Of a DNA stretch of 64,000 bases, positions 49,909 through 58,262 are shown one piece after another; within the stretch, counting starts at the first letter, position 1; each line of letters starts with the position of its first letter. The notes below the pieces were generated by a model. The model was not told where the DNA came from. It saw only the letters and a list, made by a program, of their open reading frames with translations, and did not search any database. The translations under genes and the position numbers were made by a program. The stretch is from Mycolicibacter heraklionensis (GTDB lineage Bacteria; Actinomycetota; Actinomycetes; Mycobacteriales; Mycobacteriaceae), in NCBI RefSeq assembly GCF_001021505.1, contig NZ_LDPO01000015.1:62001-126000 (forward strand). The letters are read 5' to 3'.

Positions 49909-50758
49909 CGAACCTTGCGCCGGCGTCGATGCTCCACAGCGCCATCGTCAGCAGCATGTTGACCATGATCACGATCGTGATGGAAGCCCGCATGGCCCGG
50001 CCGGAGGCCACCCCGACGCCTTCGGGTCCGCCGGAGGCGTAGAAGCCGTAGTAGCACTGCACGGTAGAGGCCAGCCACACGAACACCACGCACTTGAGCA
50101 CGGAGTAGACGATGTCCTTGCCGCTCAACATCATTGTGAAGTAGTGCGTGTACGGGCCGATGGAGCCGCCGCCGATGATGCCGGTGACCAGCTGGCAGGT
50201 CAGGTAGGTGATCGCCAGACAGGCCACGTAGAGCGGGATCACCGCGATGGTCGCGGCCAGCAGTCGGGTGGTGACCAGGAACGGAATGGGCCGGATCGCG
50301 ATCGAATCGAGGGCGTCGATCTCCTCGGCGATTCGCATGGCGCCGAGCTGCGCGGTGAAGCGGCAACCGGCCTGCATCGCGAACGCCATCGAGGCCATGA
50401 TCGGTGCCAGCTCGCGGGTGTTGACCAGTGATGAGATGATGCCGGTCGCGGGCCCCAGCCCCAGCAGATTCAGAAAGTTGTAGCCCTCGATCGCCACCAG
50501 CGCACCGGCGGTGAAGCCCAGGACGATCGCCACCCCAGCGGTGCCGCCACCCACCACGATGGAGCCGTTGCCCCAGGCGATGTCGGAGAGCAACCGCAGA
50601 AACTCCTTGCGGTAGTGACGTAGCACGGTCGGAACACCGGCCGCGGCGCGGCCGAAGAACACCAGCATGTGTCCCAAGCGGATGGTCGGCTCGGACGCCA
50701 TCCGGTAGGCGCGCAGCAGCGGGCGCGCGAATGCCGGGACATAGGACGACGCGGTCAT
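49901..50758 (-). CDS. YrbEB-like permease of the second mce operon
   Basis: A 285-residue YrbE/MlaE permease. The conserved loop FTAQLGAMRIAEEIDALDSI carries the EExDAL motif, and hydrophobic stretches such as TAGVAIVLGFTAGALVAIEG form membrane helices. ATG 50758 was chosen just after the yrbEA stop; the in-frame reading to 50812 runs back inside yrbEA and is not needed. It should pair with YrbEA to make the permease core of this second lipid importer. Confidence 0.9.
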   Translation of the reverse strand: MTASSYVPAFARPLLRAYRMASEPTIRLGHMLVFFGRAAAGVPTVLRHYRKEFLRLLSDIAWGNGSIVVGGGTAGVAIVLGFTAGALVAIEGYNFLNLLGLGPATGIISSLVNTRELAPIMASMAFAMQAGCRFTAQLGAMRIAEEIDALDSIAIRPIPFLVTTRLLAATIAVIPLYVACLAITYLTCQLVTGIIGGGSIGPYTHYFTMMLSGKDIVYSVLKCVVFVWLASTVQCYYGFYASGGPEGVGVASGRAMRASITIVIMVNMLLTMALWSIDAGARFGG

Positions 50759-50759
50759 C

Positions 50760-51629
50760 TCACAGCCCCGTCCGTGGGTAGAGCACGTTATAGAGCTCGC
50801 TGATGCCGACATTGACGATCATCAGAACCAGGATCGACTCGACCACCGAAGCGTTCACCGAGTTGGCGACGCCGGCCGGACCGCCGCGGGTGGACAGTCC
50901 CTTCTGGCAGGACACCACCGCGACGATCGCGCCGTAGACCACGGCCTTGATCAGCGCGACGATCATGTCGCCGGTGGTGGCGAACGAGGAGAACGTGGCC
51001 ACGAAACTGCCGGGCGCGCCCTTCTGGAAATACACGTTGAACAGGTAGCTGGCCAAAAAGCCTACGAAGCAGGTGATTCCGGTCAGCGCTACGCCGATCA
51101 TGATGGCCGCGGCGAAGCGGGGGACCACCAGCCGACGGATCACCGAGACGCCCATCACCTCCATGGCGTCGGTCTCCTCGCGCATGGTTCGCGAACCCAG
51201 GTCGGCGGTGATGGCCGACCCGACCGCGGCGGCCATCAGCATGGCCGCCACCAGCGAGGCAGCCTGCCGGATGACAGCGAGCCCGGCAGCCGCGCCGGCC
51301 AGTGAGGTGGCGCCGACCTGGTTGGCCAGCAGCGCGAACTGAATGGAGAGCGTGACCCCGATCGGCAATGCGACCAAAACCGTCGGCAGCACAGCGGTGT
51401 TGGCCATGAAGGCGCTCTGCCGGACGAACTCGCCCCATTGGAATCGGCCGCCGAACAGGTCGGAGAAGAAGTACTGCACGGTGCGCACCGCCAGGACGCA
51501 CTGTTCGCCGACGGTGGTCAGCGAGGCCAGCGGGTGGCGGTTGACATAACCGGCGGTCCAGTCCTGGATGGCTGCCACTCCGTCGAGCGCAGGCTCGGCG
51601 GCGAGGTCGCGGTCGTCCTGGGTGGTCAT
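50760..51629 (-). CDS. YrbEA-like permease, first gene of the second mce operon
   Basis: A 289-residue YrbE/MlaE permease. The motif ADLGSRTMREETDAMEVMGV shows Thr in place of the Ile found in YrbE1A. About 40 residues precede the first family helix and contain DWTAGYVNRHPLASLTTVGE. It is more divergent from YrbE1A than typical orthologs, consistent with another mce class. ATG 51629 is divergent from the secreted-protein gene at 52004, and the intervening 374 bases should hold the operon promoter. Confidence 0.9.
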   Translation of the reverse strand: MTTQDDRDLAAEPALDGVAAIQDWTAGYVNRHPLASLTTVGEQCVLAVRTVQYFFSDLFGGRFQWGEFVRQSAFMANTAVLPTVLVALPIGVTLSIQFALLANQVGATSLAGAAAGLAVIRQAASLVAAMLMAAAVGSAITADLGSRTMREETDAMEVMGVSVIRRLVVPRFAAAIMIGVALTGITCFVGFLASYLFNVYFQKGAPGSFVATFSSFATTGDMIVALIKAVVYGAIVAVVSCQKGLSTRGGPAGVANSVNASVVESILVLMIVNVGISELYNVLYPRTGL

Positions 51630-52003
51630 TTGTCGCCGATCGTGGTCGTGAGATCACCTGAGGTTGCCGTTCGCGGGTGCGGCAGATGATCCATGGCGGC
51701 CACCATAGTCAGCGTTCGTACTCCGCGGTAGGGTTCGGAACTTCTCGGACCAACTGGTGGGTAGATAAAAAGGATACGCATGGCTACCAAGGGGGATGAG
51801 CTCATGGGGTCTCGCCGCGACCTTTCATCCGGACATGATGTCGGACACAATGCCCCGGCAAGGGCGCTTCAGGCAACATGACTCCGGTTATGGCGGAGTT
51901 ACCGGCCAGTAGCACGCGTTTTCGTGGTTTTGGCATCCTCGTGCGGGCGTCGATGGCGATACTCGACCGGGACAAGCGCGAGACGTGGAAGGAGATCGGG
52001 GCG
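51630..52003. other. Divergent intergenic region between yrbEA and a secreted-protein gene
   Basis: This 374-base stretch has no confidently supported gene. It must contain promoters for the second mce operon and for the gene at 52004. A TAGATA element near 51763 precedes AAAAAGGAT and a 33-codon reading frame (51780-51881, ATG to TGA). That frame's stop overlaps another in-frame ATG at 51878 of the downstream gene. No convincing palindrome was seen. Confidence 0.5.
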
Positions 52004-52600
52004 GTGCCGAAGCGGGCAGGGTGGACCCAGATCGCTGCCACAGTCGCGTGTGCGACGGCAGTCACCGGTGTGCTGGCACCGGGTTCCGCGCTCGCCGACC
52101 CGGATCAGCCGCCGGCGCTTCCGGGATTCACCCCCGCGCCCACCGACTGGTCTCCACACATGGACATCTGGCCGTACAGCACCTTCACCTATCAGGTGAC
52201 GCCCGAGATGATCGGCGGCATGTCGGATTCGTGCCAGTGGTTCAACGCGCAGTTCGACCCGTTGATGGGGCAGATCAACGCCTTCAACCGCAACCTTGCC
52301 GACCACCGCGACGCCTACGCCGGCGTGCAGTCGCAGGCGGATGCGGTGGTGGCCAACATCGACCGGTCGACCGGCTTCCTGGGGCCACGACTGCAGCCGT
52401 TGACCATCCGCAACACCCCCGACAACTTCGGTCCCTACTCGCCGATCTACGGCGGGGAACAGCTGACCGGCGTGCTGTTCCAGCTGTCGCGCATCGCCGA
52501 CAGCATGCGCAAAAAGCAGCCGGCAGGCTTCACCCGCCCACACATCGACTCCGCAATCGGATGGGCCAACGCCCTGCGGAATTCCCGGGCCTGCACCTAA
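52004..52600 (+). CDS. Secreted protein of unknown function
   Basis: About 198 residues from GTG 52004, which has AAGGAG nine bases upstream. A signal peptide follows (TQIAATVACATAVTGVLAPG, then cleavage near SALAD). The mature part begins DPDQPPALPGFTP and has QVTPEMIGGMSDSCQWFNAQ, a helical middle with FDPLMGQINAFNRNLADHRD and a final Cys near the C-terminus, so a disulfide is possible. I do not recognise the family. An upstream ATG 51878 would add 42 residues before the signal peptide and is less likely. It is divergent from the second mce operon and precedes another Mas gene. Confidence 0.72.
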   Translation: MPKRAGWTQIAATVACATAVTGVLAPGSALADPDQPPALPGFTPAPTDWSPHMDIWPYSTFTYQVTPEMIGGMSDSCQWFNAQFDPLMGQINAFNRNLADHRDAYAGVQSQADAVVANIDRSTGFLGPRLQPLTIRNTPDNFGPYSPIYGGEQLTGVLFQLSRIADSMRKKQPAGFTRPHIDSAIGWANALRNSRACT

Positions 52601-52656
52601 GCGGCGATTGCAAGCGCGGCGAAGCCGGGCGCTGCAGGTCGCCGCCATCAAGCGAG

Positions 52657-52674
52657 AACCCGCGGGAGCGGGTT
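52657..52674. terminator. Short hairpin after the secreted-protein gene
   Basis: AACCCGC and GCGGGTT form a seven-base stem around a GGGA loop, 57 bases after the stop at 52600. It is followed by GGGGTAGG and not by a T-tract, so termination is uncertain. Confidence 0.35.
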
Positions 52675-52740
52675 GGGGTAGGTTCGGGGGGCGTTGCGGC
52701 CGGACGGCCCCCAGCAGGCGGACCACGAGAGGTAGTTCAG

Positions 52741-53412
52741 GTGTCGGACCGTGAGGACGAGCAGGCGGCTACCGAAACCGAGGCCGTGGAACCGGCGGTC
52801 GAGACCGTCGACACCGAGACCACGGACACCGAGACCGCCGATACCGAGTCCGCCGAGGGTGCGGTCGACGAGTCCGCCGACGAGTCCGCCGACGACTCCG
52901 CCGACGAAGCCGACAAGCCCAAGCAAGGCATCGGCGGCCTGAAGCCGAACCGGCGGTGGGTCGCCGCGGCGGTCCTGGCGCTGGGCCTGATCGGGGCGGC
53001 CTACGAGGGCTGGCTGCTGTTCGCCCACCACCAGCGCACCGTGGCCGCCGCGCAGGCGCTGGAGGCAGCCGAGAAATACACCCTGGCGCTCACCAGTGTG
53101 GACCCCACCGCGATCGACAAGAACTTCGCCGAAATCCTCGACGGAGCCACCGGTGAGTTCAAGGACGTCTACAGCGCGTCCAGCGAGCAGCTGCGCCAAC
53201 TGCTGATCGACAACAAAGCGTCCGCGCACGGCACCGTCATCGACTCGGCGGTCAAATCCGCCAGTAAGAACAAGGTCGAGGTGCTGCTGTTCGTCGATCA
53301 GTCGGTGAGCAACAAAACCGCACCCCAAGCGCAGATCGACCGCAGCCGCATCGTGATCACCATGGAGAAGGTGAACGGCCGTTGGCTGGCCGCCAAGGTC
53401 GAGATGCCCTGA
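52741..53412 (+). CDS. Mce-associated membrane protein with acidic repeat N-terminus
   Basis: A 223-residue Mas protein. About 75 acidic residues with repeated Asp-Thr-Glu-Thr and Asp-Glu-Ser-Ala units precede a transmembrane helix (AAAVLALGLIGAAYEGWLLF). The periplasmic domain has LDGATGEFKDVYSASSEQLR and LIDNKASAHGTVIDSAVKSA, strongly similar to the Mas protein at 42002-42556. GTG 52741 has GAGAGG upstream. It stands alone on the far side of the second mce operon, and an IS607 element begins just after it. Confidence 0.88.
   Translation: MSDREDEQAATETEAVEPAVETVDTETTDTETADTESAEGAVDESADESADDSADEADKPKQGIGGLKPNRRWVAAAVLALGLIGAAYEGWLLFAHHQRTVAAAQALEAAEKYTLALTSVDPTAIDKNFAEILDGATGEFKDVYSASSEQLRQLLIDNKASAHGTVIDSAVKSASKNKVEVLLFVDQSVSNKTAPQAQIDRSRIVITMEKVNGRWLAAKVEMP
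52810..52902 (+). repeat. Tandem coding repeats in the Mas gene
   Basis: Three 15-base units of GACACCGAGACC-type sequence (52810-52854) are followed, after a 12-base break, by three 12-base units of GACGAGTCCGCC type (52867-52902). They encode the acidic cytosolic tail. Unit sequences are degenerate at a few bases. Length variation by slippage is possible. Confidence 0.7.
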
Positions 53413-53481
53413 CCGCGGGGGGTTCTGAACTGTTCGTCAGAATGTGATTATTCGTGATCGAATGTGTGTTTCATTGAGTGT

Positions 53482-54066
53482 GTGAAATTGGCTGAGTGGG
53501 CGCGGATACTGGGGGTGCATCCGCAAACTGCGTATCGGTGGTTCCGGGAGGACCGGATGCCGGTGCCTGCTCGCCGGCTGGAGTCGGGGACGATCTGGGT
53601 CGACGTGGCCGACATGTCGGCTGCCGGCCGCACGGTCGTGTATGCGCGGGTGTCTTCGCACGATCAGCGTGCGGACCTGGAGCGCCAGGTCGCGCGACTG
53701 ACGCAGTGGGCTACCGCCAGGGGGTATGTGGTGGGCGAGGTGGTGTGCGAGGTCGGGTCCGGGCTGAACGGGAAACGGCCGAAGATCCGGCGGGTGTTGT
53801 CCGACCCTTCTGCCAGTGTGGTGATTGTGGAGCACCGTGACCGGTTGGCCCGTTTCGGAGTCGAGCATCTCGAAGCCGCGTTGTCCGCGCAGGGCCGGCG
53901 CATCGTGGTGACAGATCAGGGTGAGACCGAAGACGATTTGGTGCGCGACATGATCGAGGTGCTGACCTCGATGTGCGCGCGCCTCTACGGTCGGCGGGGA
54001 GCGCGTAATCGGGCGATGCGGGCGGTGACGGCCACCAAGCATGTCGGGGCTGGTGTGGATGGCTAG
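53482..54066 (+). CDS. tnpA: IS607 transposase TnpA, serine recombinase
   Basis: A 194-residue recombinase. The N-terminal MerR-like helix-turn-helix is KLAEWARILGVHPQTAYRWF. The catalytic domain begins TVVYARVSSHDQ, with Ser58 as the likely nucleophile, and continues through GSGLNGKRPKIRRVLSD and VEHRDRLARFG, typical of IS607 recombinases. GTG 53482 is preferred over GTG 53464 because family members begin with the KLxEWA segment. All catalytic motifs are intact, so it could be active. Confidence 0.9.
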   Translation: MKLAEWARILGVHPQTAYRWFREDRMPVPARRLESGTIWVDVADMSAAGRTVVYARVSSHDQRADLERQVARLTQWATARGYVVGEVVCEVGSGLNGKRPKIRRVLSDPSASVVIVEHRDRLARFGVEHLEAALSAQGRRIVVTDQGETEDDLVRDMIEVLTSMCARLYGRRGARNRAMRAVTATKHVGAGVDG

Positions 54067-55519
54067 GTTCGAGGTGCCTGAGGGCTGGGTGGCGCAGGCG
54101 TACCGGTTCGGCCTGGATCCCACGCCAATTCAGTTGCGGGTGTTGGCGTCTCATGCTGGTGCGGCACGGTTCGCGCATAATCACATGCTCGCGTTGGTGA
54201 AAGCGGTAAACGATCAGCGGGCCGCCGAACGGTCCTACGGCATCGCCGAGGATCAGTTGACCCCGGTGTTGGGGTGGTCGTTGCCGGCGTTGCGCAAGAT
54301 CTGGAATCAGCGCAAAGCCGACTGTGCTCCGTGGTGGGGCGAGAATTCGAAGGAGGCCTACAACACCGGGCTGGATGGGTTGGCACGCGGGCTGGACGCG
54401 TGGTCGAAGTCCCGCAAGGGCCAGCGCGCTGGCCGCGCGGTGGGCTTCCCGCGGTTCAAGTCGGCCCGTGCTCGGCGCTCGGTGCGGTTCACCACCGGGG
54501 TGATTCGCATCGAGGCTGACCGCCGGCATGTCAGCCTGCCGCGGCTGGGTGCGGTGCGCACCCATGAATCGACCCGCAAGCTGGCCCGCCGCATCGAGGC
54601 CGGCACGGCGCGGATCTTGTCGGCCACCGTGGGTCAAGACAGTGCCGGGCGTTGGCATTGCGCGCTACAGACCATCGTCGCCGCCAAGACCCGACCCGCG
54701 CACGCTCTGCGGTCGGTGCATCCCGTCGTCGGGGTTGATGTTGGGGTGAAAGCGGACAGTCTGCTGGTCGTGGCGACACCGGACGGTGTCGAGGTCGATC
54801 GGATCCCGGCGCCGAAGTCCCTGAGCGCGGCGCAATCCCGGTTGCGGGCGTTGCAGCGCCGAGCCGCCCGCCAACACGGCCCCTATGACCCGGCCGCCAG
54901 GACCAGGCGGGCTCCGTCGATGCGGTGGCGGCGCACTCAGGCCCGGATCGGGCGCACCCATGCGCACGCCGCGGCGGTGCGCCGCGACGTACTGCACAAG
55001 GCCACCACCGTGCTGGCCCAGCAGCACCAGGTCGTGGTGGTCGAAACTCTGAACGCCGCGGGCATGCGCTCCAAAGGCGGCGCTTACAAGCGCGGTCTCA
55101 ACCGCGCCCTCGCCGATGCTGCGCTGGCCCAGATCCGGGGCATGCTGGGCTACAAGACACAGTGGTACGGCTGCCATTTGGTGGAGGCCAACCGATATTT
55201 TCCGTCTTCGAAGTTGTGCACGGCGTGTGGGAGGCGAAAGCCAAACCTCACCCTCGCCGATCGAGTCTTCGCCTGTGACGAATGCGGTACGCGGGTCGAT
55301 CGTGATCTGGGTGCTGCGATCAACCTCGCCCGACTCGGCGTACCCACACCCGTGGGTGAACGGAGTCCCGCCGGGAGTGGCCCGGTGGCAGGACGTGGAG
55401 CCACGCGTGAGACCGAACCCGCGCCAGCGGGCGACGCCGCCGGTGATGAAACGTCAACCCCGCACCACCACCCGGTGGATCAGACGGGGACCGCCTCACC
55501 GCAAGGCGAGGCTGCCTGA
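54059..55519 (+). CDS. tnpB: TnpB, RNA-guided RuvC-like nuclease of the IS607 element
   Basis: A 486-residue TnpB (OrfB). An N-terminal helix-turn-helix/OrfB_IS605-like domain includes YRFGLDPTPIQLRVLASHAG. The RuvC residues are intact: Asp227 in GVDVGVKAD, Glu329 in VVVVETLNAAG and Asp414/Asp416 in RVDRDLGAAIN. A zinc finger has Cys387, Cys390, Cys406 and Cys409. A Pro/Gly-rich tail of about 60 residues follows and overlaps the presumed reRNA. TnpB proteins cut DNA guided by RNA from the element's right end. ATG 54059 overlaps the tnpA stop; ATG 54041 is an alternative. Confidence 0.92.
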   Translation: MARFEVPEGWVAQAYRFGLDPTPIQLRVLASHAGAARFAHNHMLALVKAVNDQRAAERSYGIAEDQLTPVLGWSLPALRKIWNQRKADCAPWWGENSKEAYNTGLDGLARGLDAWSKSRKGQRAGRAVGFPRFKSARARRSVRFTTGVIRIEADRRHVSLPRLGAVRTHESTRKLARRIEAGTARILSATVGQDSAGRWHCALQTIVAAKTRPAHALRSVHPVVGVDVGVKADSLLVVATPDGVEVDRIPAPKSLSAAQSRLRALQRRAARQHGPYDPAARTRRAPSMRWRRTQARIGRTHAHAAAVRRDVLHKATTVLAQQHQVVVVETLNAAGMRSKGGAYKRGLNRALADAALAQIRGMLGYKTQWYGCHLVEANRYFPSSKLCTACGRRKPNLTLADRVFACDECGTRVDRDLGAAINLARLGVPTPVGERSPAGSGPVAGRGATRETEPAPAGDAAGDETSTPHHHPVDQTGTASPQGEAA

Positions 55520-55560
55520 TGAACGAATGCACTCACATTCGCTCACCAAAAGGCAACGGC

Positions 55561-56283
55561 TTAACGGCCCAGCCGCCTTTCCATCGCCCAGATCAACACC
55601 TCCGACGGCGCGACCGCAGCCAGGCGTTGACCACCGCCGCCGGTGAAGCGGACCGCGTCGCCGGCATCCAAGGCGCCGGCTCCCTCCAACTCGACACCGC
55701 CGAGGGCGACGAACAGGTGCACGTACGGGGCATCGGGCACCTCGACGCTGTCGCCGGACTGCAGCCGAGCGGCGTAGAGGGTCGCGTCGGCATTGCCCAC
55801 AGTGATCGCGGCGTCCTGGTCGCGGCCTGAGGCGACGGTGACCAGCCGGCCGCCCGCCAACGCGTCACCGATCTCCTGCTGCTGATAGCCCGGTGGACGC
55901 CCCGGTGAGTCCGGCATGACCCACATCTGCACGAAATGCACCGGTTCGGAAGAAGATTCGTTCTGCTCCGAATGGAGAATGCCGGTGCCCGCCGACATCC
56001 GTTGCGCCAGACCGGGATGGATGACGCCTGCGTTGCCGATCGAATCGCGATGGCTCAACGCGCCGGACAGCACCCAGGTGACGATCTCGGCGTCGCGGTG
56101 GGGGTGGGTGTCAAAGCCGGCACCCGGTTCCACGACATCATCGTTGTTGACCAGCAGCAGCCCGTGATGGGTGTTGTCCGGGTCGTAGTAATCGTTGAAC
56201 GAGAACGAATGCCGCGAGTTGAGCCACGGCGCCCGAGTGGCCGCACGGTCGTCAGCCCGTCGCACCTCGAGCAGGCCGGTCAT
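55561..56283 (-). CDS. Pirin family protein (Rv0181c-like)
   Basis: A 240-residue bicupin of the pirin family. The metal site ligands appear in FDTHPHRDAEIVTW (two His) and GILHSEQNE (His and Glu). Pirins are cupin proteins with roles from quercetinase activity to transcriptional co-regulation. ATG 56283 follows GGAAG at six bases; an in-frame TTG at 56292 is less likely. It matches Rv0181c in sequence and relative position. The IS607 element ends about 20 bases beyond its stop. Confidence 0.9.
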   Translation of the reverse strand: MTGLLEVRRADDRAATRAPWLNSRHSFSFNDYYDPDNTHHGLLLVNNDDVVEPGAGFDTHPHRDAEIVTWVLSGALSHRDSIGNAGVIHPGLAQRMSAGTGILHSEQNESSSEPVHFVQMWVMPDSPGRPPGYQQQEIGDALAGGRLVTVASGRDQDAAITVGNADATLYAARLQSGDSVEVPDAPYVHLFVALGGVELEGAGALDAGDAVRFTGGGGQRLAAVAPSEVLIWAMERRLGR

Positions 56284-56348
56284 GACTTCCAAGGTTAGCG
56301 TGCCAATGCGGCTGGTTCCGCTGGTCGCAACCGGTTAGCCTCGGTCGG

Positions 56349-56700
56349 GTGAGCCGCCCCAGCCTGCAGCACCTCCAGGTGGACGGCCTCATCGCGGCGG
56401 CCGGCGGCGACCCGTGGGCGATCGACGACAGTCTGCAGGCCGGCAGCCCCACCCAGATCAACTTCCTGGCCCAGGCGTTCCACTCCGCCGCAGGCTCGGC
56501 CACCTCGGCCGAGGAAACCTTTGTCACCGCCCAGCAGCACTTCGAGCAGTACAACCGGGAGAACGGCGAGCAACCGATCAACAACAGCGCCGAGGTGCAG
56601 CGGGTCAAGGACGGCCTGCACGCCACCAACCAACAGCTCGGCCAGATCGCGGCCGACCTGGAGACCATCGCCGCCGCCTTGGCCCAAGCCCGCACCGCCT
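56349..56700 (+). repeat. Direct repeat shared with 63021-63372
   Basis: The first about 117 codons of the toxin-like gene at 56349 align without gaps, at an offset of 6672 bases, with the start of the gene at 63021. Long runs are the same at the DNA level, including the stretch around 56622-56690. After this block the two genes diverge. The repeat could mediate deletion or domain exchange. Confidence 0.85.
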
Positions 56701-58262
56701 CGCTGGCCAACATCACCGCGCTCAACGCCAACCTGATCGTCCTCGACGCCCGCATCGGCGTGTACCTGGAGCAGGAGAGCCAGGGCCACGACCACGACGC
56801 GGACATCGCCCAGTGCCGCCAGTTGGCCGAGGACGACACCGAGACCGCGCTGCACAACGCCACGGTCATCCGCAACGGCTACTCCAAGACCTTGCAACAG
56901 GCCTTGACGAACCTGCGGGTGCGGGACGGCTACGACCCCGACATCGCGGTGCGCAAATTCGACGCGGACGCGCCGACACCGCCACCGGGACCGGTGCCCG
57001 ACGACCCGAAACAGTTCAACGACTACTGGAACAGCCTGACTCCTGGACAGAAGGACTGGCTGTATAACTCCGACCACAACATCGGCAACCATCCGGGCAT
57101 GCCCTGTGATCCGCCGGATCATCTGGGCTACGACCACTACAACAAGCTGCACCTGGCCGACGAACTCAGCCGGGCACAGGGCGCCGCCGCGCAGGCCGAC
57201 GCGTTGAAGAACCAGCACCCGGACTGGGCTGCCGGCAACAACATCCCGCGACCCAACGAGCCGGGAGCGATCTTCGCCGACCGCGTCGCCTACGAGAATT
57301 GGCAACGTCAGTACGACGCGGCAAGGGACGGCGCGAAGTACCTGGACGACCTCAAGGCCGTCGATTCCGCCGTCAGTGGCAGTCCAGACCGCAAGTTGAT
57401 GCTGCTGGACACCCACAGCGGCACCCAGGCCCGCGCGGCCATTGCCGTCGGTGATCCGGACAAGGCGACCCATGTCTCGGTCACCACGCCCGGGCTGAAC
57501 ACCACGGTGCACGGAGGCATCGGGAATATGACCGAAGAAGCAACCAACGTCAGACGGGAAGCATTGCGGCAATTACGGTTCGAGCCGGGACGCGAGAGCG
57601 ATACCGTCTCGACGATCGCCTGGATCGGGTACGACCCGCCGCAGGTTCCCGGCTTCGACGACAAGACCGCATCGCTGGCCGGACTCTGGGGCGTCACCCA
57701 CGACGACCTCGCCAGAGCCGGCGCCCACGATCTGGCTCGCTTCTACGACGGCATCCAGGCCTCGCACCTGGGCGGCCCCGCCGACCTGACCGCGATCGGG
57801 CATTCTTACGGGTCGCTGACCACCGGACTGGCCCTGCAGGAGCCCGGCGATCACGGGGTGTCGCGGGCGCTGTTCTACGGGTCTCCCGGCATCGAGGCGT
57901 CCACACCGGGGGACCTGCACCTGCAGCCTGGTCAGGTGTTCGCCATGGAAGCCCCCGACGACAAGATCCAATGGGTCTACGACGCCAGAGCTGTCGGCCA
58001 GGGCATTCCGATCATCGGCACCTACCTCAACAACGAGCTCGGCGACTTCGGGCCCAACCCGGCCACCAACCCCGAATTCACCCGCTTGGCCACCGGACCC
58101 TCCACAGTGACCGACGGCCACGGTGGCACCATCACCCTGCAAGAGGCTCACGGGCACAGTGACTACCCCCGCTTCCCCGACGGCGGAGGCCTTCGGACGA
58201 CCAACTACAACATCGCCGCGGTCCTCGCCGGCCTGGGCGACAAGGCGGTTCAAGGAAATTGA
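56349..58262 (+). CDS. DUF1023 alpha/beta-hydrolase protein with toxin-like N-terminal domain
   Basis: A 637-residue protein with two parts. Residues 1 to about 210 are helical and contain PTQINFLAQAFHSAAGS and HFEQYNRENGEQPINN, resembling the WXG100/EspG-like or TPR leader of ESX-linked actinobacterial effectors. Residues about 345-637 form a DUF1023 alpha/beta hydrolase: the elbow GHSYGS has Ser486, and GHS near residue 603 gives a late His. H37Rv relatives appear to include Rv2797c, which also sits next to an LppA-type lipoprotein gene. There is no Sec signal peptide. GTG 56349 is the start; TGA overlaps the next ATG. Confidence 0.8.
   Translation: MSRPSLQHLQVDGLIAAAGGDPWAIDDSLQAGSPTQINFLAQAFHSAAGSATSAEETFVTAQQHFEQYNRENGEQPINNSAEVQRVKDGLHATNQQLGQIAADLETIAAALAQARTASLANITALNANLIVLDARIGVYLEQESQGHDHDADIAQCRQLAEDDTETALHNATVIRNGYSKTLQQALTNLRVRDGYDPDIAVRKFDADAPTPPPGPVPDDPKQFNDYWNSLTPGQKDWLYNSDHNIGNHPGMPCDPPDHLGYDHYNKLHLADELSRAQGAAAQADALKNQHPDWAAGNNIPRPNEPGAIFADRVAYENWQRQYDAARDGAKYLDDLKAVDSAVSGSPDRKLMLLDTHSGTQARAAIAVGDPDKATHVSVTTPGLNTTVHGGIGNMTEEATNVRREALRQLRFEPGRESDTVSTIAWIGYDPPQVPGFDDKTASLAGLWGVTHDDLARAGAHDLARFYDGIQASHLGGPADLTAIGHSYGSLTTGLALQEPGDHGVSRALFYGSPGIEASTPGDLHLQPGQVFAMEAPDDKIQWVYDARAVGQGIPIIGTYLNNELGDFGPNPATNPEFTRLATGPSTVTDGHGGTITLQEAHGHSDYPRFPDGGGLRTTNYNIAAVLAGLGDKAVQGN

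Larger units (their letters stand above)
53440..55540 (+). mobile_element. IS607-family insertion sequence
   Basis: An apparently complete element with a serine-recombinase tnpA and a tnpB overlapping by eight bases. The likely ends carry related inverted sequences: GAATGTGATTATTCGT at 53440-53455, and the reverse complement of 55523-55540, which reads GAATGTGAGTGCATTCGT. IS607 elements leave no target duplication, so exact borders cannot be fixed from one copy. It lies between the Mas gene and pirin without disrupting either. The segment from the end of tnpB to the right end should encode the reRNA (omegaRNA). The pair resembles the H37Rv IS1535-type elements. Confidence 0.8.

Noticed and set aside
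51878..52003. N-terminal extension of the secreted protein from ATG 51878
   Set aside because: It would place 42 residues before the signal peptide; GTG 52004 has an AAGGAG at ideal spacing.
52810..52902. Short regular repeats resembling a CRISPR array
   Set aside because: Units are 12-15 bases, contiguous, in frame and coding; there are no spacers.
56320..56340. AACCGGTT palindrome as a KstR site
   Set aside because: The outer T and A positions of the consensus are not met (C on both sides).
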